Of a stretch of 64,000 nt of DNA, positions 36,402-49,110 are shown one piece after another. Where the stretch lies: positions 1 to 64,000 of the forward strand of contig NW_025401204.1 of assembly GCF_011075055.1 (NCBI RefSeq). The letters are read 5' to 3'. A program made the position numbers and the translations under genes. Under the pieces are notes generated by a model that did no database searches, had not been told where the DNA came from, and worked only from the letters and a program-made list of their open reading frames with translations. Source of the stretch: Mangifera indica. Taxonomy: Eukaryota; Streptophyta; Magnoliopsida; Sapindales; Anacardiaceae. Position 1 is the first letter of the stretch, and each line of letters begins with the position of its first letter.

Positions 36402-39400
36402 GCGGTCCAATTGCAAACAGTAATTAGGGTAATAATAAAAACATCTATCAAAAAGGTTAGAATGATGGTTTGGAATCCTGTTTATTATTGTAAGTAATGA
36501 CTGTATATGATATCCATATCAGTTAATTTGTATCTTCTTTCTACTCCTGAAATTTTGTTAATTAAACTAGGCAGTTTTGGATAGGGCTGGACTCAATTTG
36601 ATCGAAGTCAAGTTTAGATCACGTAGGTTAAGTTCAAGCCATGAACAACTAGGCTTGATTTTACTAAACGAGCTGAGTTTGAATTGACTTGGATTGAATC
36701 CAAAATAAATTTGTTTTCAAACTGAATTTAAGTCTCAGTTGACCAATCTCAAGCTAAGTTTTTGTTCGAGCGTGGCCTGCCTGCCAGACCTGGTTACAAA
36801 CTGTTTTGAATAAACTGTATGTGGCAAATGTTATAACGCAACCCATAATATACATGATAGCATGGCGGTCGAAGCTGCGGCCTCAATCTGTTTGTTCATG
36901 TTAGTCTTGGGCCAAATAAAGTTGAATCCAATCCAAATTGCCTACACAAATTTCAATTTGAGATTAATTTGACTTTAGCTCGTTCAAATTACAAGAAAAA
37001 AAAATTGTTAAGAAAAGGAGAAAAATTACTAACGAAATCTTTTTTAGATCAAACTTAACTCACTTGAATCAAACATTGATCTAAGCCCGGCTAACTCATG
37101 CCAAGTCCACCCTTCAAACAATATTTGCAGAAGGCAAATATGCCCGGAAGCTTTCGAGTTGTCCAATGAAGTGAGAAGTGAGACTTATTTAATGATTCAA
37201 TAAACAAAAATAAGAGAAATTTTGAAACACTGGTTCTAGGTCAAAGATGGAAGGGACACAGCACACTATTTTAGACTAAACTGATACAGAAATCATGGCC
37301 TTTTTCCCTGTGAACGACTCATCATCTAATGTTGTCTTCAAAGTGACGCAATACGATTCTGTGCCAGTCTGATTCATTTATCTATCGCACTATGGCTTGC
37401 TTTGCTTGCACAAGTACTCTTGTTATATTCAGCATCATCTACAGATTGTCAAAGCAGGCTCCTTGTGAGGAGGCCAGAAAAAAGTACATCCAGAATCTTT
37501 CCCAGAAAATTCCAACCACATATTGGCAAAATATCAAGATCAAATATCCAAACCAGACTACAGACCCCGTGAAAAAAAATATCTTGGGTTGAGTGGTTTC
37601 AAGTATACAGTAATATTTGAATGTTGAAGAACCCAACAAGTGTGCCCTACAGCACAGCTTACCTCCCAACATTTGTAGCTGTGGCTTTCTCTGTGTCCAG
37701 CTCCCAGCTGACTCTGACCAAACCTGTACAAGATTATCATAAATAGTGACAACTACATCATCTACTCAAGAAAAACAGCTTTCAAGCGGCAGAGTTGTGT
37801 AGAAAATGGGACTTTGAGATTGTAATCACAGTGGTAAAGAAAAGGATCACATACGATTTATTCCTCCTTAAACCAAACTCCATTGAAATTCTTAAGGAGC
37901 GGATAGTTAAACACCAATTACAGGTGTGGGGCGCTGCCTTATAATCCAAGTGGTCTTCGGTAATGAAGTTTCCATATATAAATTGAAAAGAGTTTTTGAA
38001 ATTCCATGATTGAGGAGAAGGTGGGTCACATCTCTTATTCTGATCAGCTGATCACCATGTGAGAGTTTTCTTGTCCTCTTAGAAGGGTCAAATTTATGTC
38101 ATTTTACTGGGAAATTTCCTTGCTACCTACATGCTTTTGTTTAAGCTCATAAAACTGCTATATTAGCATTCTACCCATTGACATTGATTGAACAAGGAAA
38201 AAGAGTCTGCTATGTCTTCCTTTTATAAGAAATAAATTTGGAGAATTGGCGTTGCTTGCATTGCATTGGTTGCTTTTTCTCTCGATCCTTGAAGTTTCAA
38301 TTCATGATGAGCAATCAGAGAGGAGAGCTCAGCAGTCAGCCGACACCTCGATTAAGCCTTTTGCCGTGTTCAATTATGCTATCCCATCTGCTCAAGAAAA
38401 CACATTAATGTGACATCTTAGCAACTTGATTTGATATAATCACATGACTCTTGGAGCGGACTCGCACTGAAATAGCTCAGACTTGAATCCATATTCAGTT
38501 TAAATGAGTTGAATTTGAACTGAAACTTTAACTCAAATTTGATTCGTGTGTTCTTCTAATGATACTATTTACTTTAACAGTATATCCCAACTATACTATA
38601 CATCAATTCAATTTATGTACCATTGATTTATATTAAATTCGAACGAACCCTTATTTATGAGATTTAATTCACAATCTCTTTTGTGACTTTGTGGGTGAGG
38701 TTCAAAAATGTGCTCAAGTGGCCTACACTGCACTGCACTATACACCACACCATTTTCAGAAGTAAGAAAAGTCCTGAAACTATCGGCCCTGTGGAGACAG
38801 AATATGCCATTTCTATTTGCATGAATTAGCAGGGAGAGGACGTTGAACAAAAATGGAAGAAATGATCCTTAAGAGTAAAAAAAAAAAATTGACATTGAAA
38901 AGACATCTAGATTTTGAAGTCTCAAACTTACAGATTTTCTGGTAAGTCATTGAGTTAGAATCTAACCTTTTGTAGCTTAAACAGATTTGAAAGATCACAG
39001 CAAAATCTTTAGAAGATCATACTATTGAACATGTGAAACAACTTTGTCTCCATTTCAACTGCTTGTGGTCCATTTACTTCATAAATACTCTTGTTCCAAC
39101 TTCTCTGCCCCACCTCTTACCCCAAAACGAATTTTACCCGGTTTGAGACCGAATCCACAACTCAATATAAAAAGAATTAGTCTCAGAATTAAACTCTAAT
39201 TTGACTCAATTTTTTTGATAACAAAAAAACTTTATTAAAGTTTGTTCACTTCTTTCATTACTCTACTATTATTATAACAAGTAAGTAGATAAGTAAGTTT
39301 CAAACTTATACTTTCTTTCTTTGACATCGTCACTTTGATATCTAAATTAAGACATTCGATAATATTGTTTATTTCATCAATAGCCTTATAATAACACTGT

Positions 39401-41800
39401 ATATCATTTTAAACAAATTTGAGTTTAAATTAGTATTATAACTTTATTGTAACTTTTGAGCTTAGACCCACTTGGATCAGACCAAATTCAATATCCTTAT
39501 TCCTTTTAATGAATAACATTAGTATTTTCATGAGATTACGGTGAAAAGGTAAATGATAATATATGTTTAACTTGGAGACTGTGAGGCATGACTATGACTT
39601 AAAAAAGAGAGCAAAATTATCGGCATAATTGAATCCATTTGAAGAAATAGGCCATATAGGCCATCTTGTCAATGTAATCAATCCATTAACAACCATCCAA
39701 GCTAGGCTTTTCTTCTAAACGAACAAAACCAGCGACCAATCTTTGCATGGCATCCTATGTTTGGTGAAGTTACAGAAATATAATTTTTTCCTTTTTTTTT
39801 TCCCTCAGGGTTGAATGAACGAACAAGTTCACAGAAATTATAATTGTATATTATCTTACTGCAGGTTAGCCTAGCCAATCTCCCTAGTTCTAGAAATTGG
39901 AAAATGGCTAGCCCTGCTCTTCGTCCCCTGCTTTCCCGAAACCTCTGCCTTCCGAAAACAATTAAAAAAAAAAAACAAGTACGGAATTTGCTTTAAACTA
40001 ATAAAAAAATATGAAAAATGTCACTTTATTATTTCATTACTGTGCCAAGCGATGCGTTTTTTACCATGAACAAAGGTCATGTCATGGTAAAAAAAAAAAA
40101 AAAAGAAAAGAAAATTGCTAGCAGTTGGATCATTCAACGGCCACATGCATTTCTTGGAGAAAGGAAAGTTTGGGTACCGCTTTATGGAAAAGTGTTTCTT
40201 GTATAAAATAAAATAAGGTCCTAGAATTCTAGGGTTTTTAAAAGTGTCCGGTCAGTACGGTCGTTGGTCATGACGACGATGGACCACTGTGTGTACTCTA
40301 TCTGTTACTCTACCCTGCAACAGGAAAGAACACCGTCATCAAAATATCCATTTAGCTTGAGTGGTAAATAGAGCTACTCATCATATACTATGATTAAATT
40401 TGCGTGCTTATAAAATTAATCATTAGATTTAAAATTTTATTTATTTAGTATAATCGATTTAGTTTTGAATAATATTTTGATTCAAATAAGGTCATTTTGA
40501 GCTTGAGTTCAAACTCTATCGAATTAGTCAAAACCATCTATCTTTGGAATTGGGTGGCAGAGTACATGCATGCCTTGCCTACAGTGATAATGTGAAAATT
40601 ATTTTTTACTTTTATCAACAAAATTATATATACCTAAATCTTGAATATTTAGTTTCATATTTAAATAATATATTATAATATAATATAATAATTTTAAAAT
40701 AAAATAAAATAATATTTAAACACATAATAATAAATCACCTTAACTTAGGTTTTCAAAACTAGTTTTTGTATCATAACCTAAAAATAAGATGCCAAGCGGG
40801 AATGCAATATGTGCCGTTGGATTAGTGGGCCATCATTTAAGGTCTGTGATTATGAATTGATCAGAGTCAATCCAGGAACAGGATCTGCAAGATTTCCTAA
40901 AGTCGACATGTCACATGGGTCCTAAATCCTAATGGACGTTGATTGATCGGTGGATCCAATCCAATAATATGTGTTTTCAATTTCTTATTTTTGAATCCTT
41001 CGTATTAATCAACAGCCAAATTCACTAGACAGTTGAATTACCCAATGGAAGATGGTGAATGTTGAACACAGACTCCTCCAGTCTGTTTGATTTGATATTT
41101 GATATTATGACTGATATAATAAAAATGGTTCTATCGGCTATTTTTGGAAGTCTCTATCGCCTTTCGGCGAAGAACTGAAACCAGGATTCCAGGCTTCGGA
41201 TGACTTATTCTTCACTTCATTGGAAGTAGTTCTATGACTTTGAGTTGGGAGAAAGTTTTACCTGATAACTGCTGAAAAATGGCGAACATGCGGCAGAGCA
41301 CTTTTTGAATACCAAATATAACAGGCAAGACTTCTGCAACAAATTTAAATTATTTTTCCTCAATTCTGATGAAACATTCTGGTTCGTTTATTGTCTGGTT
41401 AGGTAGGTTTGAACGGCCAAACCATTGATATCAGTGAACAAAAAACATTGAAAAACGGAATCTCTGAGACAAAGAGCCTGAAAATGTTGAGCTTGTGTCT
41501 CTGATGATGGTGCTTCTGTGAAGCCCGCATGCACATCGATTCAAAACAAAATCAGCAAAAGAAGAGAAGAAGAAGAAGAAGAAGAGAACGTACGTTCATA
41601 AACTTAAAAACTTCATTAATAATATCAGATCTCTCACAGGGTACGCCAGTAGTAACTACAGCACCACACCACAGTGAGGAAAATTTCAGAGATTTACAAA
41701 TCTAAACCCTGGAAATATAGATATGGGTTTCTTAGTTGGGTTAGAGTCAAAAGAAAAACCCGGTAATAATAATAATAATAAAAGAGAAAATCAGAAAGAG
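36402..41800. other. Intergenic, no gene recognised
   Basis: This stretch begins with the FPP 3' flank, which has A-rich tracts suitable for polyadenylation near 36428-36440. It then holds dispersed-repeat material (36575-37090) and AT-rich DNA. Poly-A runs lie at 38877-38889, 39965-39977 and 40089-40104. A (GAA)n tract lies at about 41563-41586 and an (AAT)n tract at about 41765-41783. Confidence 0.45.
36575..37090. repeat. Degenerate AT-rich dispersed repeat block
   Basis: It begins near AGGGCTGGACTCAATTTGATC and contains repeated GAGTTTGAATTGACTTGGATT-like phrases. It is one of the best-preserved copies of the family also seen at 17810 and 26640. Confidence 0.4.
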
Positions 41801-41908
41801 AAGCAATGAAGCAGCTTTCATCTTTAGCCTGTTTCTCTCCAAAAACGAACAAGAAGCTAGCAGCTAGCGGAAGTCCTTTGGATCATCATCCATTTCATCT
41901 CTTCTAGC

Positions 41909-42229
41909 TTATCTCATGAGCATTGATGTTAGTGACTGAAAAACGTCTTCTTCACAAGGAATGGTCAAACCCATGTCATGATTAAACCCGAATTCTTCTT
42001 CAGCTTGGTGAAGCAAGGTTTGAAACTCAGGACGAGTCAAAAAAGAAATAGGGACAATGTATCTGCTTCTGTTTTCTCCAACATATACAACAAAATGCCC
42101 TTTTGGGACGTCCAAAGGAAGCCCTTGTTCATCATCATAGCTTTGTTTCTTTCCCAAGCTTGAGCACCTCTTGAGAATTTGCTTGATTACAGCAGTCTGA
42201 GACAATTTGCTTGATTTCCTGATAGCCAT
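41909..42229 (-). CDS. SAUR family protein, SAUR50-like
   Basis: An intronless SAUR of 106 residues, closest in my judgement to Arabidopsis SAUR50 and its close relatives (the short-N-terminus growth-promoting clade). It starts [19 protein letters not shown], the diagnostic N-terminus of that clade. The core reads [54 protein letters not shown]. It ends within SLTSMLMR, two residues longer than the SAUR50 end I recall. The clade promotes cell expansion by inhibiting PP2C.D phosphatases. A TATA-like CATAAATAC lies at 42341-42349 (minus strand), 112 bp upstream of the ATG. A CACATG E-box (PIF-binding type) lies at 42387-42392. Confidence 0.95.
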   Translation of the reverse strand: MAIRKSSKLSQTAVIKQILKRCSSLGKKQSYDDEQGLPLDVPKGHFVVYVGENRSRYIVPISFLTRPEFQTLLHQAEEEFGFNHDMGLTIPCEEDVFQSLTSMLMR

Positions 42230-42340
42230 AGTTGAAGTGCAACAAACAAAAGGGTGCAGAGGAAAGAGCCTGAAGACTTGAGAGAAAAAGTGAAAGTTGG
42301 AATTGGAATAGGTGTGAATAGATTGAAGAAATGTATGAGG

Positions 42341-42349
42341 GTATTTATG
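42341..42349 (-). promoter_or_regulatory. TATA-like element of the SAUR50-like gene
   Basis: The minus strand reads CATAAATAC, 112 bp upstream of the start codon. About 40 bp further upstream (42387-42392) is CACATG, the PIF-binding E-box core. Light/PIF control is inferred from the behaviour of Arabidopsis SAUR50. Confidence 0.4.
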
Positions 42350-42479
42350 GAGAGTTGAGGGAGTTGTGAGTGAGAGGGGGCAGAGTCATGTGGGGTTGTG
42401 GGGGCAGGCAAAGGACAAAGCCATGGGTGTTTTTGGGGTGTGTGTGTAAACTGGAAAGGACATGTTGGCGCTAGTCCCA

Positions 42480-43980
42480 TTGGCTTTACACTTCACTGTT
42501 GCCTTTCCTGAGGACACCGGGTCCCTTCAATTTCAGGCTCTCTTTTTATTCGAAATTGATAGCTCTTCCCCCCATTTCCTATGTTTCCGAATACATATTT
42601 TACTTTTCATTTCTTCTCTCGTGTAGGTTTTCCTCAATATGAGAAAAAGTATGAAATTTTCAAGTACAACCATCCATTAGTTGTCTTGATCTTGTGATAT
42701 CATATATAATCGACTGATTTGAACAATTCAATAAAAACCGAGAGTTATTAAGTTATAAAACACAAATTGGATTTTGAATCGGGTTAAATCTTTACAAACC
42801 CAACAATAGTTATTGTAATTTTTTTCTTACAAAGGTTAGAACTCAAACATGAGTCACAACATTAACATAACCTAGATAGTCTCGGTTGAGACTTAAACTC
42901 AACACCTTTTCAATTGACAATGTATATGTCATCAAGTCTAATTCACTTTATGTGAGCATAATTTGAGTTTTATATTTAATAATTAAATATACAAAATTGT
43001 TTTAAATAATTTATTGGTCCGATTACCAATTAACCAAGACCAACCCCTATGCTAAGTCAACATTTGATATGATAACTAATTAGTCTTTTTGTAACAGCTA
43101 GAATCAAGTTCTAGTTGATTACTATAATACTTCTCAGTTTTGTTCTGTTTGAATTTCTAAGTTTACTGTTTGAAATTTATTCCCCTTTTTATGGGTTGTT
43201 TTGACACATTCTTCCATTACCTTGTCCTAACTTGGAACTCTGCAAACTCCAAATGGCAAATAGGACTTAAACTCATTTGCCTTTTTATGACTACTTTCGT
43301 TAATTTTTCACCATGAATAAGGGGTACCAAAACCATATTCAATAACTAGTGAGAGATTTTATAAACCCTTATTCAAATCTTACATCAATTTATTTTGATA
43401 ATATATCGAGATCTAAAAACACCTTTATTTGGATGCTAAGACAAAAAATATTTTGATAGTGAACTGAAATTAAAAAACAAAAACATATTTTGGACATCAA
43501 AGCCGACAACACCCTAACAATAGACCAAAACCCAAAACGCAAAAGTAAAACCTTGTATGTCTAAATCAAATAATATTTTGATAATGAATTTGTTGTTTCA
43601 CTTTCATTCACTTTATTGTGGGATTAAATATTAATTAGAGCTGAGATATGAGGCTGTAAATTTTTCCTTCTCACACAATTTCCTATACGGGACCAAATAG
43701 AAATTAAGAGAAAAATTAGAGATCCTAAACATTTAATAATTTCTTACATTATAAGATATCTAGGCATTCAGCCATCCACCAATTTTGAAATGTTTCTTCT
43801 TTTTTGGTCCATAATTCAGGGATTAACTAATAGCCCTACCAAAGTGTACCAGAATTTGCAGCTGCAGCTTCGCGTCTTCTTAATTATTTGACTTGTTATT
43901 GATATGTGGAGCAATTAATTGACTGATTTAAAGAGCTGTGATGCTTTATCCAAGCTTCGTTTGAAGCACCACGACACACC

Positions 43981-43981
<1 letters not shown>
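42480..43981. other. Intergenic, no gene recognised
   Basis: AT-rich DNA upstream of the SAUR50-like gene. I see only short frames with no family similarity and no structured RNA. Confidence 0.4.

Positions 43982-44011
<30 letters not shown>
43982..44011. repeat. 30-base poly-C homopolymer
   Basis: Thirty consecutive C residues (G on the other strand), following a short CACGACACACCA stretch. Runs of this length are rare in AT-rich plant DNA. They are prone to length error in sequencing and could form G-quadruplex or i-motif structures. Confidence 0.95.
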
Positions 44012-44013
<2 letters not shown>

Positions 44014-47000
44014 CTATTATGCGTTTTATTTACCCTTATAGTTGAGAAAGTTTGCAAAGACTTTTAGTTGATTATATAGTTTTTTCTGATAGGTTGTCCA
44101 GCATCAATAGTGTTAGTATATAAGTGTGAGAAAAAATTTTATCTGTTAAGTTAACTTTTGGGGTAACAATTTCATCCAAAAATCTATAAGAATGATCGGT
44201 TGATATAAAAATCGTATCAGTAGTATGTTACTACCTCAAATGATTGGTTGTGAAAAGTATTGAACTGATAATCTGAGTGAAAGGTAGTTGGGTTGTCTCA
44301 CATTGATATTGCTCCTCCGAATTGTTGGTCGTTAGAAGTATCGAACCAATGACCCAAGGAGTAGGTAGTTGGGTTGTCCTATACCCGCCGGAAAGAAAAG
44401 AGTTAGGTCTTAGTGTATAAGTTTGAATCTCATTTTTTGAGCTAGCTTTTGGACGGAAGAGACTCAATAGCAGATGGCTGCCCACAAGAGCTACTTTGCT
44501 CCACGAGACAGAGGAATTCAGCCATAAGATTGATCCTTTTTCTGCACTACTGCGAGAAGATGCGAATAGATTCAGTAACATAATAAGCAATAAAATTTAG
44601 CCAACCCATGAGTTGCTTTATCATAATGTTAGGAAAAGTAGCTCTCAGATTTGATGCTTTTTCAGCATGATTTTTCACTTTCCATGATGATGATGTGCTC
44701 TTGAAGGAAACTAAACGTGGAAGTTGCAGAAAGAGCTTCTCTGTTGATGTTTGGTTATAATAATCACAAGCTAACCTCCATTTCACCATCCTTTGTTTCC
44801 GCTGACACTGCAAAAGCGAAGAATCTTTATACAGTAATCTTGAGAAGAGAGGCCAGCCTTGAATCGGACCACCTTAATGTTCTTATCTTAAGCTATTAGG
44901 TTTTGAACTCATATTCTCTTATTCGGAATCTCATCTTTATCACTTAAGCTAGTCGTTGAGGTCATTAGTGATCAATATAGTGATCAATATCAATGCCCTC
45001 CACAATTGAAGTTTTGAGTGAGGCTAGCTCTTCCCATTTGTGACCAAAGCGATTCCTTCTTTATTTTTACCTTTGATATTTTCACAAGAAAATTATTATA
45101 TCTTCACTTTGGTATAGTATCCTCTAACCTATAAAATCTCTAATCAAAATGTACAATTCCTATGAAACTTGTTCAAGTAATTATGATCAATGACTAACCA
45201 CAACACTAACAATGAATTACCTCTCTTGTCTGTTAGTCACTTAGGATTGCGAATAGAGACTTTTCACTCCGAAACAATGAGAAGAAATTTCATTAACCAC
45301 AACATTAACAATGAATCTCTATTTAAGATGTACCACTCATATAGAACTTGTTCAAGTAATTATAATCAATGACTAACCACAACATTAACAATGAATTACC
45401 TCTCTTGTTTGCTAATCACTTAGAATTGCAAATAGAGACCTTTCACTTTGAAACAATGGAAAAAAATTTCATTAAGTTTGAAATCTCCACAATTTAGACA
45501 AGAAGATTTTACTATTCTCTTTCATCTCATCAAGGGAAAGTTATCTCTTTCACAATTGAAATAATGTCATTTTTACATTTTCTTTACTTTATTCATATCA
45601 CAATATATCATATATTAATTAATATCTTTTATCGAATCTTCAGCGTTGCTATTACACCCTAACTTATGGAAAACTCCATATTGCATACATCAATTAGTTA
45701 CGATAAATTCATCGTCAGCAGGTATAAGGTTCAAGAGACTTAAAGAATTGATCAACCCGGATCATTTTTCATATTTTCTGGAACTTGGAAGATTAAGAGG
45801 AGAGCTTGGTGTTGGACACCCGTTGATGAATTGGTATTAAATGTTGTCTTTAATCAAAATGACTAAAAAGTGTGGTCCTCCTCCTCCTCCTCCTCCTCCA
45901 CCTATTAGTACAAATAGTACCCGTAAAATAAGCGCATGGGTCATCATCAGACTTAAATTTCAAATCAAATGAGAACCACATTTGTGCTTCCTCCAGCTAG
46001 TTCTGATGCAGAATAGCATACCCCATCTGCCCATCATGTTCCGCAGCCCCCAGAGTCCCTCCTTTCACGGAATTTACTTGATGCAGCCCAACCTTAATAC
46101 GGCTCTCTCACCCCTGTCCTTAATTTTCTCCTCCCTTCTAGTGTCAATCGGACTACCGCGTTAGTACATTAATATACCCTTGGGTCATTAATCCACAACT
46201 AACTTTATCTGTGTTTTGGTCGAAATATAATAACCACGTTTTACGCATGCAATTGGATAAGGGTTTTCTCATGAAGGGACTATCCAATTTAAGTGAGGTT
46301 TTCCCATTACTTAAAAAAAAAAAAAAAGGGTTTGAATATCAAAAGTGAAGTCATCTAAACAAAAGAGTATGAGTTTAAAATAAGTTAATGATTTATTAAA
46401 ATTAAACTCTTCAGATAAAGAGTTTTATTTATTTAATATGAGACGATTCATCTGTAACTCAAGTAAGCGGTTCTTGTCAATCCAAAAAAAAAAAATAATA
46501 ATAATAATAAGGAAGAGCTGGGCCATCAGGGGGTCAGCGGAAAAGAAGATACCCATGTTCTGTGAATGATATTGGTTGGTGAATATATTGAGGATAAAAA
46601 CAGAGCCAAATATGACAAGGGTCCATTTTTTTTCCACCGAAAAGCGGTGAGCATCATAGCTAAAGCTAATCAACAAATGCAATTTTCTAATTTCTTGCTA
46701 ATAAAATAAATAAATACACTAAAGGAAATGTCATTTATTTGTTTACCCAATTCAGGGCTATTAAGTCAATATTATTCTAATATTTTTTTATATCTTTCAT
46801 TACATTGAATGTATTTAATAAATTGGTATATTAGTAATATGAGAAAATAATCCTAAAAGAAACCCTGAAGCGCCCAAGTCGCTTAGTGATCCAGGGGTGC
46901 TACCCCTATTTTCGCCTGCTCATCGGGGATCGGAGCCACTGCCTACTAACCATATGGCAAAATTTATTTCCGTAGTATCTTATAAATGAAATGGTCATCA

Positions 47001-47765
47001 ATTTCAACATTATTACTTCATTATTTTATGCACATGAAGGCCATGGTACCTCTGCCCTAAATATGTTATTGCAAAGACAGTATTGTAAGAACATAAATGA
47101 CAGACAACCCAACTTAGTTGTTCAACTAATTCACCTTACATAATTTAAAACCTTAACCTTATATCGATCTTTTATGAAGATTCGGTCCTCTTTAATATCT
47201 GCTTTCCCAATAAAAGTTCTTGTTGGTGGAACCATCTCGCAAATAGTCCACCCCCATTTATAAGATGTGCTTTGTATGAGTTTAATTATCACATTGGAAA
47301 GAGACCCATCACGTACACTTATTAAAGAAGAAGACAATACTAGCTAGGGGTTGATTTGAACTGATTTGGGTTTGAATAAAGGCTAACTTGAGCAACCTTA
47401 AGAAGATGATAAGTTGCTGAATGAGCCATCAAAGAATAAGAATAAGGATCATGAAGATAAAGAAAAAGAGGAATTGGCAGAAAAAAAAAAATTTGTAACT
47501 ATTGTTAATAAAAAGTCATCAAAGAAAGATAAATCAATTGTTAACTTTTCGACAACACAATCTATTCAAACTGATTCATCTCAAACTTGAATTGGGAAGC
47601 ACCAAACTCAAGTTTTGGCTTGTTTGAACTAAACACCCAATACAAGTTGTTAAAATTTTTAAAGATTATGAGCTAACAAATATCTAAAACTATATGTGCA
47701 TAACGCATTGACCAATTTGATTGTGAACCATACATGTGACATTTTTCAAGCCACACAAAAGCATG
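44012..47765. other. Intergenic with decayed LTR-like and simple repeats
   Basis: At 44230-44400 a phrase containing GGTAGTTGGGTTGTC occurs twice about 95 bp apart. Together with ATAAGTTTGAATCTCATTTTTTGAGCTAGCTTTTGG-like wording nearby (44100-44460), it resembles common plant LTR remnants. A tandem duplication lies at 45145-45480. A (TCC)n tract lies at 45876-45899 and an (ATA)n tract at about 46495-46510. No gene is recognised. Confidence 0.4.
45145..45480. repeat. Tandem duplication, period about 179 bp
   Basis: CTTGTTCAAGTAATTATRAT starts at 45168 and again at 45347. The following text (TCAATGACTAACCACAACA, ACAATGAATTACCTCTCTTG, and an AATAGAGAC...TTTCACT phrase) is repeated with few changes. 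The unit carries no gene. Confidence 0.75.
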
Positions 47766-47775
47766 ACCAAAAGAA

Positions 47776-48564
47776 GGGAAAAGAACTATTTCCCAACAAA
47801 GTTTTAGCCTTATCTCAAAAGTATACCCATGCCTGATGAAAAACTCAAACACTCACCCATCTCTAAACCGTCGTTAAGTTTTCTATTAAATATAAAGGTA
47901 AAACTATTATTTTACTGTTTACATTCAAGTTATATAATTTTATCGTATTTTTTCTCTCCGATTTTAAAAATTAACTTTTACCCTCATCCCTGAACTTTGA
48001 AAAGTGACTTTCACCCCCCCAAATCTCTAATTTTTTTTTACTTTCCCTCTAGTTACCTGCGACGACGTGACTGGAAGGAGAGTGACGAGCGTCGTCTAGA
48101 TCAAGACGACGCTTGTTGACTTTCATTGGACGACGAAGCATCGTCCAGAATGGATGACGAAAAGTCGTCCAGAATAGACGACTCTCTGTCGTCCAGATTG
48201 GACAATGCTTCGTCGTCCAAAGATCTGGACAACGCTTCGTCATCCAAAGGTGGTCGACTTCTGGATGAAAACTTCTTCGCCATCGCCGAAGAAAGTGGCT
48301 GCATTTTAGGGGGGAAAAGTGAATTTTTTAAAACTTAATTCAGGAGATAAATGTTAGTTTTTTAAATTAAAGGGGGGAAATGAGATAAAATTTTAATTAC
48401 TTAATATTATTGATAAAACAATAAATTTACCCCTTAACCCTAACAGAAAAAATGTTGATAGATCCAAATAGATTAAACATTAGGTAAATATTTAAATTTT
48501 TCATTAGGAATAAGTATATTTTTGAGATAAGAGTAAAACTTGGATGGGAAATAGTCCTTTTCCC
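47776..48564. mobile_element. Fold-back Mutator-like MITE, copy 1 (789 bp)
   Basis: The termini are inverted repeats (GGGAAAAGAACTATTTCCC at the left, GGGAAATAGTCCTTTTCCC at the right). They are flanked by 9-bp direct repeats matching at 7 of 9 positions (CCAAAAGAA at 47767-47775; CCGAAACAA at 48565-48573). Outer arms are AT-rich with C-rich or G-rich steps. The GC-richer centre (48058-48300) is built of repeated GTCGTCCA/TGGACGAC words in both orientations. There is no transposase, so it is non-autonomous. It shares design and wording with the elements at 49111, 54924 and 55787. Confidence 0.75.
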
Positions 48565-49101
48565 CCGAAACAATTTAAACTGAGAAGAGGTTTGGTGAAA
48601 TAGGAAGAGATGGAAATCTTCCAGGGAAATGGCCCCCAATACAGCTAAGCCCTGAATCCGGAGCAGGAAGGAGTTACGGATGTACTATGAGCATTTGAAT
48701 GGCACATGTACTGTATAACATAAAAGAAGAAAACATTAAATGTGTAATTAATTTGATCTAAAACGTAAATGCAAGGGAACAGCATTCTATCCTGGAGGGT
48801 CCAAGCCAGGGTGGATGATTTGTTGCCTGCCGGGTTCAGTATGACCAAATTTCCGCGTTGCCTCGTTTAGGTAACTCTGAGAGCTGATCCGCAAAGGGAT
48901 TAGATGGTTCAACCACCCACCGAAGTGGGAATTAGCCTAATCTGGAGTAAGAACTTTAGTTGTATAGTTTGGATCGAATTTAGCCTGTATGTCCATTCTA
49001 TAATATTGTCCATCCCATCCGATGATAATTTTCATTTTGTCAGCACTCTTTTGATTACACAATGTATCAATTCAAAAGAGTTTTAAATTAGGTATTATAG
49101 A
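48565..49101. other. Spacer between fold-back elements
   Basis: About 540 bp of unique-looking DNA between copies 1 and 2. I see nothing recognisable in it. Confidence 0.4.
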
Positions 49102-49110
49102 TTTAATTTG

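Noticed and set aside
46861..46965. Possible tRNA or 5S-like gene (GC-rich island with GGGTGCTACCCCT and GGATCGGAGCC)
   Set aside because: No cloverleaf with acceptor, anticodon and T arms could be drawn on either strand, and there is no proper A/B box pair; at most a SINE fragment.
48049..48338. Overlapping frames rich in DDEASSRMDD-like repeats
   Set aside because: They arise from the GTCGTCCA word array inside fold-back copy 1 and occur on both strands, so they are not evidence of a protein.
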